DNA of 64,000 bases from Chalciporus piperatus. Its lineage: Eukaryota; Basidiomycota; Agaricomycetes; Boletales; Boletaceae. Both the position numbers and the translations under genes were made by a program. This document shows, in pieces, positions 1 to 10,782 of this stretch. The notes below the pieces were generated by a model. That model had not been told where the DNA came from and ran no database searches. It saw only the letters and a list, made by a program, of their open reading frames with translations. The stretch is taken from positions 1 to 64,000 of the forward strand of contig JBBPTG010000095.1 in assembly GCA_038093975.1 (NCBI GenBank), read 5' to 3'. Numbering within the stretch: the stretch's first letter is position 1; each line of letters starts with the position of its first letter.

Positions 1-229
1 GAGTTGACTGACCGAGAGAAAGGTGACCATCGTGCAATGCACCCATCGTTGGCACGAATCCTACGCTCTTCTTCTCGCCAAAAGCTTTTCCTCGCCATGC
101 TCTGTAGGCTGTGATACTGTCCAGGATTGGGATGGTAGACTCGGGGAGTTTTGAGGAAGAGGAGGAAGCCATGCGGGATGTGAAGTGGTGATAGAACGGC
201 TGCAGGTTCCGCCAGACGTGTCGGAACAT
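1..229 (-). CDS. PAN6: Pantoate-beta-alanine ligase (pantothenate synthetase), 5' part only
   Basis: This is the first exon of a minus-strand gene that runs off the left edge. The enzyme joins pantoate to beta-alanine with ATP in the last step of pantothenate (vitamin B5) synthesis. From the ATG at 229 the frame is open for about 72 residues and ends in VGFVPTMGALHDGHLSL, the N-terminal signature of PanC enzymes: the MGALHxGH segment is the HIGH-like nucleotide-binding motif. A donor GTCAGT follows at about position 12, so the rest of the gene lies outside the window. A second in-frame ATG about 19 codons downstream (MASSSS...) could also be the start; the longer form adds an Arg/His-containing N terminus. 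The motif is essentially diagnostic, so the identity is firm although under a quarter of the usual protein is visible. Confidence 0.88.
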   Translation of the reverse strand, partial: MFRHVWRNLQPFYHHFTSRMASSSSSKLPESTIPILDSITAYRAWRGKAFGEKKSVGFVPTMGALHDGHLSLGQST

Positions 230-807
230 AAAGAAGGCTCGAGGAACTATCGAGGACGAGACGACAACTTTGTACTTGTAGAGCGGCGCATGGCAAACGG
301 ATATAAAACTTGGGACCACTTTGCCAAACGGACCAAGTTTGCCACGTGGATCTAATCTAACCGAAGCTCTTCTCTTCTCCAGCCACATTAACCACTCATC
401 GCCTCAGGACCATTGCCCTCTTCATAATCAGATGCCATCTCGTAAAAAGCTAGAGGACTTCCAGATCCATCATGCGGTTGGTACCAGCAGCATCGTACGA
501 TTTCGCAGGCAATTCAATTACGCCGAGAATGGTTCGACACACACAAGAGAACAAATGTAGGCTTGGGAATTGCCCCGGGAATCATGGGATCAGGAGTTGG
601 GGAGTGTCGTCGACGTCTCCATGAAATGATACCGGAATGACACTCTGCAGCTGTTCGAATCCAGAAAAGAGAGGTGCAGGTTGCCCATGTAGATCTTCTC
701 CGGGGTATACTGTGATTCCAACGCGGATCGTCGCGTCAAGGCCGTCCAGCGCTTCCAGAAAACTTCTATTTTTCCATGGATTGAAATATTTGGTCAGTAA
801 AATCGGG
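230..807. other. Intergenic gap, no gene seen
   Basis: This lies between the PAN6 start and the CAX4 stop, both on the minus strand. Short open frames occur on both strands (for example 582-914 minus, overlapping the CAX4 3' end), but none shows a recognisable motif or convincing splice-linked continuation. It probably holds the PAN6 promoter and the CAX4 3' untranslated region. Confidence 0.5.
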
Positions 808-1779
808 TTAATGACTGCGTTTCTGAGCGATGCCCATTCGTCGTCCCTCATACTCAGCTCTCCAGCGCTTCCATTCTGTCTCCCTCCCGCCGTCGGCCCA
901 TATCGCCCATCCATCTCTAATTTGCATCCAAGTTACCACAGGATGCATCAGAATAGCAGATCGAGCGCGTCCAAAGATCGAGAGGGGCCGCGTTTGAGGT
1001 AAGAGCTCTGTCAGAACGTAGTGCGCGGTCCCGAAGCATGCACCAATGCCGAGTCCCCATACCACTTGATGCGGAGTGTGGTACAACAGGAACAACCTAA
1101 TAGGAAGACGTCTCGCGTTCGGACAACATCGTCTACTGGAGTGAACCTAACTCACCTCGAATATGCGACTACCCCAACCCACCCAACAATGGCGAGATAG
1201 ACAAAACATCTGAAGAGGATGTCCAACATGGGGGACCCGCTGGCGGCAAACCGATGACGGAAATACATGTGGCAGATTAAGAAAGCGCCGAAATATCCCA
1301 TGTATTGGCTGTGTGACGACGGGAAACCATATCCGTTCAGATGAAGTTTGCTGTCTACACGCAGAGATCGGAAGTTAAACGCTGAGCATCGTCTGAGCGC
1401 TGGCCTGTGATTGGATACATACCATCTGGTCGTTCCTCTTTGAATATATGCTTCAGGATGAAATTGAGTCCTTCGCAGAGTAATTGTCCCGCCCACATGT
1501 TAATGATGGTGAGCTCGCGCGTCTGTACGGCGAGTACAGCATATGCGGGCTATGTAGTTGCAGTCTGGTTTGCACGCGTCCAACGAATGCCACGACTGGG
1601 CGTCATCTGTCTAACGCACCATGAGAAGAATTGGGCTCAAAGTAAGGAGCGCCAACACGAAAGAGGTGTCAGAGGAAGCATCATCTGGAATAGCAAGTGA
1701 GCTACGAGGAAGAAGGACAAAAAAACGTTCATGGCTCACATATGACGTGGGTCAGGTCCAGCGAAACCCTGTTTGCCAT
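808..1779 (-). CDS. CAX4: Dolichyl-diphosphatase (PAP2 family)
   Basis: The enzyme removes a phosphate from dolichyl diphosphate on the lumenal ER side, recycling the lipid carrier of N-glycosylation. The first exon (1740-1779) encodes MANRVSLDLTHVI and joins at a split codon to ...DASSDTSFVLALLTLSPILL, a family-typical N terminus. All three PAP2 phosphatase motifs are visible: K-x6-RP as KHIFKEERP near 1420; PSSHS inside GYGFPSSHSQYMGYF near 1310; and S-R-x5-H as YSR/LFLLYHTPHQV, which spans the intron at about 1095-1160. At least four introns are present. The length fits the roughly 240-residue family. The start lies only about 25 nt from the proposed end of an inverted repeat (see 1806-1900), so the promoter may have been affected by that insertion. 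Confidence 0.9.
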
Positions 1780-1805
1780 GTTCCAGGTTCGTTGATTTGG
1801 GGGTA

Positions 1806-1900
1806 TGAACGAGTTTGTGGTGCCCTGGTACCGTCGAGAAGACTTACGGCGTCTCCTTCCTGCCAGGACTAAAAAGTCCGGGCACCTTTACACACATCAC
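1806..1900 (-). repeat. Left end of a putative inverted-repeat pair
   Basis: Read on the minus strand, this stretch has the word GTGCCCGGACTTTTT (near 1885), 38 nt, then GGTACCAGGGCAC, then ACAA/ACTCG. The same two words in the same order, 28 nt apart and also followed by ACAACACTCG, occur on the plus strand at 7505-7568. Each lies beyond a purine-rich tandem repeat tract, so the two ends face each other. Between the two words the sequence is poorly conserved. The 1866-1879 stretch also forms a small hairpin (GGACT...AGTCC). I see no clear target-site duplication. Confidence 0.4.
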
Positions 1901-2018
1901 AGGGCAAGTCCCTGGATGTCCCCGGAAACCGCTCGCTTAATCGGCGGAACCTTCCCGATAACGTTCTCGCTAAGCGCTGCGAGTTGTTTATAATACTGGG
2001 TGAGCGACCACTTCTCTC

Positions 2019-2204
2019 TCACGCACTTCTCCCCCCGTCCTCTCCCTCTCTGCGGTCTCCCCCTGCGTTCTCCCTCTGGGTTTTCTCCCTTTGCGTCATT
2101 TCCCTTTGCGTCATTTCCCTTTGCGTTCTCTCCCTTTGCATTCTCTTTCTCTTCGCTGTGTTCTCTTGCTCCTCTCTGCTTGCCTCTCTGCGCTCTTGGT
2201 CCAT
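2019..2204. repeat. Pyrimidine-rich short tandem repeat
   Basis: Core units of about 15 nt (TCCCTTTGCGTCATT and variants) repeat several times around 2085-2150 inside a longer CT-rich tract. The tract is open in several frames on both strands (QREMT repeats on the minus strand), as expected from repetition rather than coding. The rest of 1901-2418 shows nothing recognisable. Confidence 0.7.
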
Positions 2205-2832
2205 CGCCTACTTTGATATGACTCAGCTGCGTCGGTGCGCGCCGGCACCTTCCCGCCCATCTTCTACAACTCAGCCTATCTCACACCCTGTCGACGGTAG
2301 TCAACGCCTGTGACCTGCTTTGGAGCGGACGTTATACCAGTGTAAGATTCTTTTTACCGTTCTCTATGAACAAAGCATTAGGCTATCTAATGTATCTAGT
2401 AATCCTAATGAACTGTCCTTAGTTCTCGCCGAGCGCACCAGTGAGAGAACTGTAAGAGGACAAGTACAATTTGTTGGAGTCTGAACTGTCGTTATGGGTA
2501 TGTTTTATCTGTGGTGTATGTGCGGTGAATGACTGATAGTCGGTGATACTCGTACCAGGAGTCAAAGCATCCGCTAAGGCGCTGTAGGTCGAGATGGTGT
2601 AGGATCTATGTTGGACTTTGTCGAGTAACTTGGATGGGGTATCGTATGTAAGTGGTTTCACTATGTTTACTGATGGACGAGGAGCACTGATTGGTATGAG
2701 ATTCAAGGTGTTGGCTTTGTGCTGTTCTGTATTACCACGGGCGCTTTCATGGATTGTAGGTAGCGCGTGCTGCCTGCGCTGGCTGAGGGCTATGTACTGG
2801 TGAGATTATGTCCAATGTTCGCGAGGAATTGA

Positions 2833-5756
2833 CTAACCAAGACGTGAGACAGATCGCGATGTTCGTCGTACGTGTGTCGATGCGTTATCGCGGGTCTGGA
2901 TCCCATACATCACATGTGTATTGATGCTCTTGTTGACTCGCTCGTCGTAAGCTTGTCCATGCATAACACCTCCGAGTAATGTAAGGCTGATACCATCACG
3001 ATTGATGTTGCGATGGGCTTGTTCATTGCCATTCGTTGTGGTTGGTGAAGCTTTCCAAACCTCAGGAGGCATGAGGCATCTTGGAAAGTACAAGGCTGGG
3101 ATGACGAAGCCAGCATCCTCTTTGTCTGTTAGCCAATCTACTGTAGTGTTAGGATGGTTGTATCTTGCATATGAAATTGGTACCTTTCGCCTTCTTTCCT
3201 CCGCCTCTGATGACATGTAGAGTGTTCTCGAAGTTTGGATGTGCTTCAAAAGATGACATACTGAGCATGGCATTGTATACATTCGACGAAACGACTGTGC
3301 AAAGCTTTCGCACGTTGCGGTGAAAATGGAAGCTGCAGAGTCGGTACATTCGACGAAGATGCTCGTAAGGGCCAAGGTCACAGAGGCGACGACTCGGTTC
3401 GTATTGACATGGCATGGTATTGGCACGACAAAGTGCAACACAGAACTGTCCTAAACCTATGGCTGTGTTAGCACAAATAGACACATTCCGAAGCTTGACT
3501 GACCGAGAGCTTGTCCCCTGTGGCCATCTGCGACAACAGACTGAATACCACGTCCCGAGATGTACTGGAATGACACTTCAAGTCCGGTGTCGTGCTTTGC
3601 AATTTCAAAGATACGGGTAAATAAGATAAGATGCGCATCTGCTGATTCTGATGTTGTGAATGCGCGAGCAACAACGATAGCTATAAAATGCTGCGGATAA
3701 GTTAAATATCAAGAAAAAAAAAATAACTGACATCGCATATGTCTATTGTCCCAAGTTTCAATTTCAAACTCTTCCCATTTTCCGCTAACACGCTTGAATG
3801 ACATATCAATTGAGAGGCGCTTCACATGTATCAATTGAAACGACATTGCTGGGGACATGCAAACAATGAGTTGAAACTCCACACTCTTAACCTTGTGTGT
3901 CTCAGCACATCGGACATAGCGACGTGGATCATCGTACGAATTGCTGATTAATTGTGCGACACCTGACAGCCGAGTGGTAAGTCAAAAAAAAATGGGGGAA
4001 GGGGGAAGAAAAAATTGAAGAAAATAATAGCAAGCACATACCCTCAAATCCCGTTTTGTGTGGGAACTTCATGCGGCGCACCACATTGATCAGGCGTCGT
4101 AAATGATCAAGATTCGCGAGTGATGGATGAAGGTCTGATAGGCTTGGAGACTGATTGGACTCCCAGCCAAGTACATTCCGTAATCCATGGACAAATCCGG
4201 AGTCGAGCATGATGCGTCGTGGTGTTGCGTCAGCGAGACGCCAGCCCATGTCACATAGCAGTCTCTGCAGGTCAGCAACTAAGGGCGGCGGCGTTTTGGC
4301 TGGTGCCGGTGGTGCGTGGGAATGCGGACTGCGACAGACGACAACTATACGAGGGCACACATGGAGGTCGTTCGGGACGTAGACGAGAAATGTAGCCTTG
4401 CACTTTGTGACCCAAGGCAGAAGAACTCCTTGGGTGAGCGAGCCATTCGGAAAACGGTGCCAATGTGCTGGAAAAATATATGAGTGATGGCAAGAAAGGG
4501 ACGGGGGGTTACATACGACAGAGCTGCTTTTGTGCCGACAGTGGTGCAGTGAATGTACACAGTACACGTGGGCCATATCCCTCCTGCATGGCAGCTACTT
4601 CATACTTTGCAATCGTGTGCATGTCGTTTTCGAAGAGCGCACGTAAATAGTCAGTATCATACTCCTGCAAATTGCGCAGGATTAAATGTGCACAGCAACT
4701 CCGTGTACGATATTGGCAGCTGCAGAAGTTTTAGTGTTGATTCAATCTCGAAGTCAGCAACATACGAAATGAAATAACGATTGGAACGGTCGCGTCGCAA
4801 TACGAGCACTCCTTTACACTCTTCATCGGCTTTCTTTCGCCGACTTTGGCGATTGTGTTTGACTAACGTAGCGGCACCCGGCGGAAGCATGCATGATTCA
4901 CCAACTCCAACACCATCGTCCATTGTCGGCTCGAACTCAGAGTCAGACTCTTCATCTATGATTGTTGCTGTGCCAAACTCAAGAATGTTTCTGAACGAGC
5001 AACCATGTTCGCTCAGTGAGCAGAAGAGTGCGAGAGTCTTCATGAAAACTTCGGCCTTAGCAGTGTCGACCCAAAGCGGCGAAACGAGTTGTGTGCGGAC
5101 CTGTTCCGGGCTTGTATACGAGTGCCCGAAACTGGTCGTCGAGGCATCACCATGGGCAGAGCAAACCTTGAGGCCACGACCTGTTGCGAAGTTAGTACAG
5201 TAATGTGCTCGAAGATACCACACTTACATGAGATGTATGTTCGTCGACACAAAACCTGCTCGCCTTTGTCATCCGTCAAGAGGCTGCAATTGACATCTGG
5301 CCGGCCGCCGCGGGTGTCGCCCAGCGAGTATTGAAAGCTTGACTTTGGATTTTCGGGGGCATTGGGATCGATGGGAAAGACATGGACGATGCCAATGTTG
5401 TCGGACTCTCCCGTTTGCGGATACTCAACGATGACACCAGGGGGGTGGTGTACGATTCGGTGCACCGACAGTTTAGGGTTGATCTTGTAAAGCCGTTGGT
5501 CGATCTCCTCTTGAGTGAACGGGCGCGCGGGTGGAGGAAGATATCGAGAACCAGAGACAGCTGGTGAGGGACTGGAAGAGCGACCGAGTGAAGGAGTGGA
5601 AGAACGACCGAGTGAAGGAGTGGATGAGCGTGAGGAAAGCTGGGAGGATGGACGAGATGGCGAAACGATTGACTCGAGATCGGGTGAGAGCCCAACACCC
5701 TCCAGTATTGCCCGCGCCTGCGCTAGCGCAGCGCGCTGATCACTGGAGAGGTCCAT
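2833..5756 (-). CDS. Repetitive Agaricomycete transposon-like protein (MULE-like architecture?)
   Basis: This multi-exon minus-strand gene starts at the ATG at 5756 (MDLSSDQRAALAQ). In order it has a Ser/Pro-rich low-complexity stretch; a region with GVLVLRRDRSNRYFIS; a second region with HSHAPPAPAKTPP and DATPRRIM; a middle segment (SLKLQSTTPDLKCHSSTS); a segment with DLGPYEHLRRMYRLC followed by GGGKKAKG; and a C-terminal block WKASPTTTNGNEQAHRN followed by INRDG. I recognise this block order from multicopy uncharacterised proteins in Agaricomycete genomes. The Cys/His-rich N-terminal half and the TTNxxExxH-like C-terminal motif resemble Mutator-like transposases (FLYWCH/WRKY-type fingers), but I cannot point to a full DDE triad. 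The frame ends at 2833, although a donor there could splice to a further open frame at 2419-2706. Some exons are hard to join, so it may be decaying. Confidence 0.55.
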
Positions 5757-6112
5757 TGAGCAGAGGCCAGCTGAAAGAATGGAATAGCGTAGCGTACCTT
5801 TATATACGTCGAGCAATTGTGGTGCTTTGAGGGTAAGTCGTCTGCGTGATGGTAGCGTCGTACAACTAGCCGGCGGCACTTGGACTGTGATGGCCAAATT
5901 TGGTAAGCAAAAGGAGAGCAGCGCCACGACACTCTTTTTCTCATTCCCTCACCACCGCGAACGACGAACACGCTGGCAGCGTCGCCTTACTCCATAACGC
6001 GCACGGTTGACAAACACGGCCGCGGCGTCACCGCCTACGGGGTAAGCACACATTTTTACCTCTTCCAATTGCTAGTTTTATTCATTACATTTCCTCGTAG
6101 CCGCTCTTCTGC
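5757..6112. other. Intergenic gap, no gene seen
   Basis: This is the sequence upstream of the transposon-like gene. No recognisable coding region, RNA gene or clear promoter motif was found. Confidence 0.4.
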
Positions 6113-6475
6113 GTGTTTTTAACCCCATCCCTTTCGACATTCCGAATCTCGCCGCTCACTCCGACCGCGTTTCGACGCCATTACCGTTCGTTGGCAGCCG
6201 CGCGGATTTGCACTTCATTTCGATCCGAAGGTCCCTTGCGTTTTCATTCACCATTATTCCGCATCTCGCCTCTCACCCCGACGTTCGTTTGCTACCTCGC
6301 AACCCCATTTCATTCCCAAGGTCCCTTCTTTCTCATTCATGATTATTCCGAATCTCGCCTCTTTCCCCAATGGTGTTTCAATACTATCACCTCGTTTGCA
6401 GCCGCGCGAATGTTCCCCTACGTCCTTATCCACCATTATTCCGAACCTCGCCACTCACCTCCCCAACGTCATCTC
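6113..6475 (+). repeat. Degenerate tandem repeat with ATTCCGAAT-CTCGCC core
   Basis: Four degenerate units begin near 6138, 6260, 6345 and 6439. Each carries ATTCCG(A/C)A(T/C)CTCGCC followed by CTCAC or CTTTCC and ACG-type words. Between them the words GCAGCCGCGCG(A/G)AT and AAGGTCCCTT(G/C) also recur. Spacing of about 85-120 nt is uneven, so the units have diverged. It lies directly 5' of the H+-ATPase relic. Confidence 0.65.
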
Positions 6476-6489
6476 CACGCCCTCGCTCA

Positions 6490-6720
6490 CTTGTGTGCCA
6501 TGACCGGTGATGGTGTCAACGATGCACCTGCCCTCTCCCGTGCCAATGTCGGTATCGCTGTTGAAGCACCGACACTGTCCGTGGCGCTGCTGATGTTGTC
6601 TTGACTTCGCGTGTGGCTTCGACTTCCCCCCTACATGATTCTGATCATCGCCCTCTTGAATGTCGGTATCCTCCTGACACGCTCTGTGTCGACCGTGTTT
6701 TGCCTTCGATCACACACCCG
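6490..6720 (+). pseudogene. Relic of a plasma-membrane H+-ATPase (P-type ATPase)
   Basis: The plus strand encodes MTGDGVNDAPALSRANVGIA (from 6501), the hinge motif of P-type ATPases in which TGDGVNDAPAL binds Mg2+ near the phosphorylation site. About 100 nt later comes YMILIIALLNVGILLTRSVS, matching the transmembrane segment of fungal Pma1 proton pumps (family form YMILIIALLNDGTI). A stop at 6602-6604 and a frame change separate the two, and the key D of LLND is altered. Neither the upstream catalytic aspartate domain nor the remaining C-terminal helices are present. It is therefore a small broken fragment, probably moved here from a functional pump gene elsewhere. Confidence 0.8.
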
Positions 6721-7204
6721 CCGCCCGATGCTCGGGACCAACCCTGATACCCTGTTGCCATCGTACTCACAGCCTGACTCTCCAGTGTTGTCGCTTTGCC
6801 ACACATCCCCCTGCAGCGAAGATCCTCTTAGCCTTGTCGCCAGTCCTGGCTGAGGCCACGCCTGCGAGTGCCCCACTGTTTGGTAATCACTACTTCTTTA
6901 CTTGTCCACCATCCTGTAGAGCTACCCATCTTGAAGCTGATATTGTGTTGTCTCCTGCCATCCTTCGTGCTGATTTATTTCATGGACCTCTATACCCAAG
7001 CTCGTTCTACAAGTGCTGCTTATCTGCAACTAGTTCGCGAGCCTACAGTTGCCCAACCACTCTCACATATTTCCAAGGTATGACAGTAACTGTATTATCC
7101 ACGAACCACTATCTTACAGTTGTAGATATTCTGCCTGAATGTTGCTCTCGGCGCTATGTCCACGAACACCCGCAATCATGGCATCCCCATCACAGATCAG
7201 GAGC

Positions 7205-7345
7205 GATGATGAATGAGAACAGGACACACGATGAGGAGGGAAGAACGCACAACGAGAAGAGAAGAACGCACGATGATGAGAGAACGACGTGCGATGAGGA
7301 GAGAAGGACGCGCAATGAGGAGGCTCCAACGCACAACGAGAAGTC
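7205..7345 (+). repeat. Purine-rich tandem repeat of ~21 nt
   Basis: About seven degenerate 21-nt units on the pattern AGAACGCACxACGAGAAGAG are seen. In one plus frame they read as RTHNEKR/RTHDEER-like heptads, but no flanking domain supports a protein. It mirrors the tract at 2019-2204 in relation to the inverted-repeat words. Confidence 0.65.
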
Positions 7346-7504
7346 AACGACGCACGCTGACTCCCGAGAAGCGTTGGTGATTGAGGGGTGGTTTGATGGG
7401 ATGAAGGGATCGAAGGGCGTCGGATATATATGACTGGGGTTGGTTTTTAGCCGAGATGTGCCGGGGGTCCTCTGTGACTCGGACCATCTACTGCGTATTC
7501 CCCG

Positions 7505-7568
7505 TGCCCGGACTTTTTTGCTTCTGCTGCAATAATGTGTCGTAATGGTACCAGGGCACACAACACTC
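7505..7568 (+). repeat. Right end of the putative inverted-repeat pair
   Basis: GTGCCCGGACTTTTT, 28 nt, GGTACCAGGGCAC, then ACAACACTCG: the same words as the minus strand at 1806-1900. If the pair bounds one element it is about 5.8 kb and encloses the transposon-like gene and the H+-ATPase relic. 7569-7969 shows no recognisable gene apart from a possible first exon of the AAA protein downstream. Confidence 0.4.
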
Positions 7569-7969
7569 GCCACACCGCGCCACATCATCATTTCGTCATG
7601 TCGATCATTACAGGGAACTTGAGGAACTTGAAGGAGGCAGGATACAGTGCTGCCAGTACTTGCTACAGCGCACATCCGTCCGTCCGCTCATTCACAAATC
7701 GCGTGTCATTGTCAAGACGCCCCCAGTCTTCCTCCGAGCGTGACCACGTCCGCTTTGGTTTGCCAGTGTGTCCCTGGCGCTGTGGCTGCCAACTTAACTG
7801 AGCTGACATTGGGTGCTTTGTCGTCAGAGACAAAACGACGAAACGACGAACTTATCCTACAGCCGCCTACAATAATGACAGTCGAGATGACAGTTGCTCA
7901 GCTGTTCTTCAACTCGGCACATGCTGTGCAGACTGCTGTGCATTTCGAGTCACCACCGCGTCACGATTT

Positions 7970-9887
7970 GTGATTCGCCCACTGCATAGTAAGGAGCTGG
8001 CTTCGCTCGCCGCTGGCGGTAATACGACCATCGACGGCAACATCACGAACACCGCTTCATTATTGTCCTCCAAAGCCTTGCGTGACTGGGCAATCATCCT
8101 AGTTATCGGTAGTCTTTTTGAGACTGGTCTCAGGTTGCTATCTTCGTGGTGGAATTGGCTGATCAATTCGTTCTTCCTCACTGTAGTATTCGATGAAGAT
8201 GATCTCAGCTACCGTGCGTCACGTTTCAGCGTGGTTGGGCCCTTCATTTGACTACTTTGACAGAATGGATCCAGCTCTGGTTATCAAAGCACCCCTCATG
8301 GAGTATGTCGGGTCGTCCCCAACGTACTGATCTTTGGTACTGATTTGGGGAATTTACAGGGACCGCTCGGAACGTTTCGATTACCACTTCCAACTTTGGG
8401 CTGACCCGGTCTCGGACTATGGACAACCAAATGACCAACCAGAGGAAAATTTCATATCTCCCAGCGGTATCAATGGCCTGTTCTCTCTGGTATAAATCCC
8501 GTTGGGTGCAGGTCACTCGCCGAATCGAACTCTCCCGCGGTGGATGGTCCTTTGCGGAGACTCTTACATTGAGGTAGGCTTTTTTCGACAATCGCTCATC
8601 AGCATCTCGCTCACTCGTCGCAGAATCTTGGCCCGTGATCGTAACATTCTCACAGAGATGATGCAAGAACTCCAGGTGGAATACCAAAAGGCTCAACAGG
8701 ACTCGATCACTGTCTATTCCAGTAGAGTTGCAGCGTGCGTCCTTCTCAGAAATAGTCTTGGGTGCATTTGCTAAGTATACGATTTACAATAGTGACTGCG
8801 CTTGGAAGAGGATTGCTACGCGACCTAAGCGCCCCCTCACTTCCGTTATTCTTGACCCTGGCATGGTCGATCTCGTAGTTAAAGATGCTCGTGATTTCCT
8901 TCAAAGTAAGCAATGGTACGCTGATCGTGGTATCCCCTTCCGCCGAGGATATCTCCTTGTATGTCCTTTTTTGACTTGCATAGACAATTTCAGACTCACT
9001 GTTTTTAGTATGGTACCCCCGGAGCTGGAAAGACCTCTCTCATCCACAGCATTGGAGGCGAATTGGGGCTTGACATCTACATCATTTCTCTTTCCCGTTC
9101 TGGACTAAACGATACCCGCCTCACTGAGCTTATCTCTGGCCTCCCCGAGCGCTGCATCGCCCTCATGGAAGACATCGACGCTGCCTTCCACCACGGTGTC
9201 AATCGCGAATCCCCCGAACCCGCGAAACTCACCGAGCCTCACGATTCTGATAAAGGACAACGACGCAATGGACGTCCAGCTCCCACCAGTACCGCCCGTC
9301 TCTCACTCAGCGGTCTCCTTAATGCGCTCGACGGTATCGCAGCTCAAGAAGGCCGTATCCTCTTTGCTACGGCTAACAATTACAACGCGCTCGATCCTGC
9401 GTTGCGTCGACCTGGTCGGTTAGATCTCCACATCGAGTTCAAGCATGCGAATCGGTACCAGGCCGAGGAACTGTTCAAGTGCTTCTACACACGTCCTTCA
9501 TCTGAGCTCGCCAAAGAGGCGAAGACGAACAACGTTGAATTGGACGAGAGCGAGGGTGGAGATTTGGGCTTTGAAGACGCCTCGGCCAAAGACCACATTG
9601 ATCTCTCTTCTTCCTTCCCCTCCTCCTCTGTTTCTGTCATCTTGGAGAAGACCGACGCTGAACCCCACACTCGAGCACCAACGTTCGCTGGCATCCCCCA
9701 CCGCATCCGTCCACCTCAGTTGTCCAGCGATGACAACACCAAACTCGCAGTCCAATTCGCTGCCTCTGTCCCCGAACGACATCTTTCGATGGCTAGTCTG
9801 CAGGGGTTCCTCATGATGTATAAGACGAGACCATATGAAGCTGTGGCGAGGATATCGGCGTGGGTGGCACAGGAACTTGCGGAGTAA
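7970..9887 (+). CDS. BCS1-like mitochondrial AAA ATPase
   Basis: BCS1 proteins are inner-membrane AAA ATPases; yeast Bcs1 inserts the Rieske protein into complex III. Visible in order: a hydrophobic segment (DWAIILVIGSLFETGLRLLSS); a BCS1-type N-terminal domain over several exons (TARNVSITTSNFGL, SRGGWSFAETLTL, ILARDRNILTEMM); KRPLTSVILDPGMVDLVV; Walker A YGTPGAGKTSLI at about 9010; Walker B CIALMEDIDAAF; and sensor/arginine-finger region FATANNYNALDPALRRPGRL. A Ser/Glu-rich insertion of about 90 residues sits in the C-terminal lid. No in-frame ATG precedes the first recognisable exon (7970 is a GTG after a stop at 7877), so a short upstream first exon is likely missing and the start given is only the exon's open frame. 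Agaricomycetes often carry many such paralogues, so true BCS1 orthology is not implied. Confidence 0.82.
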
Positions 9888-10035
9888 GGTGAAAGACGAC
9901 GGACGACGGACGACGGACGACGGAATGCTTGATGGTAAAGTTAAATTACCCTCTTGGATGGACGCGCGCTTATATATACCCAGCATACTTGGACACGATC
10001 ACATCATACGACGACTACACATTTTGGTCCAGATT
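9888..10035. other. 3' flank with a short tandem repeat
   Basis: The unit GACGACG(G/A) repeats about four times at 9894-9922 just after the AAA ATPase stop. Nothing else is seen. Confidence 0.4.
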
Positions 10036-10424
10036 CACAAGCGAGGTGATAAACAGTGGGGTCGCACTTCACCCCGAGCCCTAGGGAGACCGACAGCGAG
10101 AACGCGGTCCCCCTCCGGGATACCGTGACGAGCGGGCGCTTTCCATATCCGTCTGTTCGGTTCCTCTCGCGTGCCTACGTTCTCCATCACGACAGATGAG
10201 CCTAGAAGCCCATCACATTTCAGCCTGGTCCGATGTTCAACGTTCAATGACGAACAGACCACCTCACAAATGCACGTCTTACGATTTTGATCCCCATGGC
10301 GTCGTGATCATACCATGTAGTCTTTCAAAATAATCGCCGTCGCCGACATCCAACCGACATCGCTAGCGGTTCTGGTGATTCGCGGCGGCCGCAGCACGGC
10401 CCGTTCTTCACAACTCTCCTACTT
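10036..10424 (+). repeat. Direct repeat copy 1 (flanks ERG13)
   Basis: It shares long near-identical blocks with 13021-13341 in the same orientation: CACAAGCGAGGTGATAA; the stretch around CCCTAGGGAGACCGACAGCG; AGCCCATCA-ATTTCAGCCTGG; CATACCATGTxGTCTTT; and a block ending in GGCGGCCGCAGC and CACAACTCTCCTACTT. Indels of 15-25 nt distinguish the copies. No coding potential is conserved. The remaining 10425-10782 is the ERG13 3' flank with nothing recognisable. Confidence 0.85.
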
Positions 10425-10782
10425 CAGTGCTCGCTCTCTTTGACTTGCGAAATTGACTTGTCTCGTAAGCTATATAACCATCGGAGTATCAGCCCAAACC
10501 GCCCTGACAAACTAAAGAGCCATGGTCAAAGGACGCACGCTGAGCCATTCTCCATGAGGTGAAGCCGTGTGTTTACAACAAGAGACGATCATCCTCAATG
10601 TCGAACTGGATGGTTTGTTCTCGATCATGAATGCTCCACATTATCCGCGAACGTACGAAAAATACAAGCAAAGTACAACTACGGTATCAATCAAAAGCCG
10701 TCTAGATGCTCGATGTGGTCGAAAAGAAAACAAACAACAAGGATTATCGCGCCAAACGAGGCTCATGTAACAATTATAACAA

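Noticed and set aside
640..660. B-box-like word GTTCGAATCC suggesting a tRNA gene
   Set aside because: No matching A box, acceptor stem or cloverleaf could be drawn around it. No convincing tRNA, rRNA or CRISPR array was seen anywhere in the window.
4781..5203. 140-codon plus-strand frame
   Set aside because: Antisense to an exon of the transposon-like gene, whose minus-strand reading has family-typical motifs.
7190..7675. 161-codon minus-strand frame and the 199-codon plus frame at 6834-7433
   Set aside because: Both depend on the 21-nt tandem repeat, which is open in several frames on both strands.
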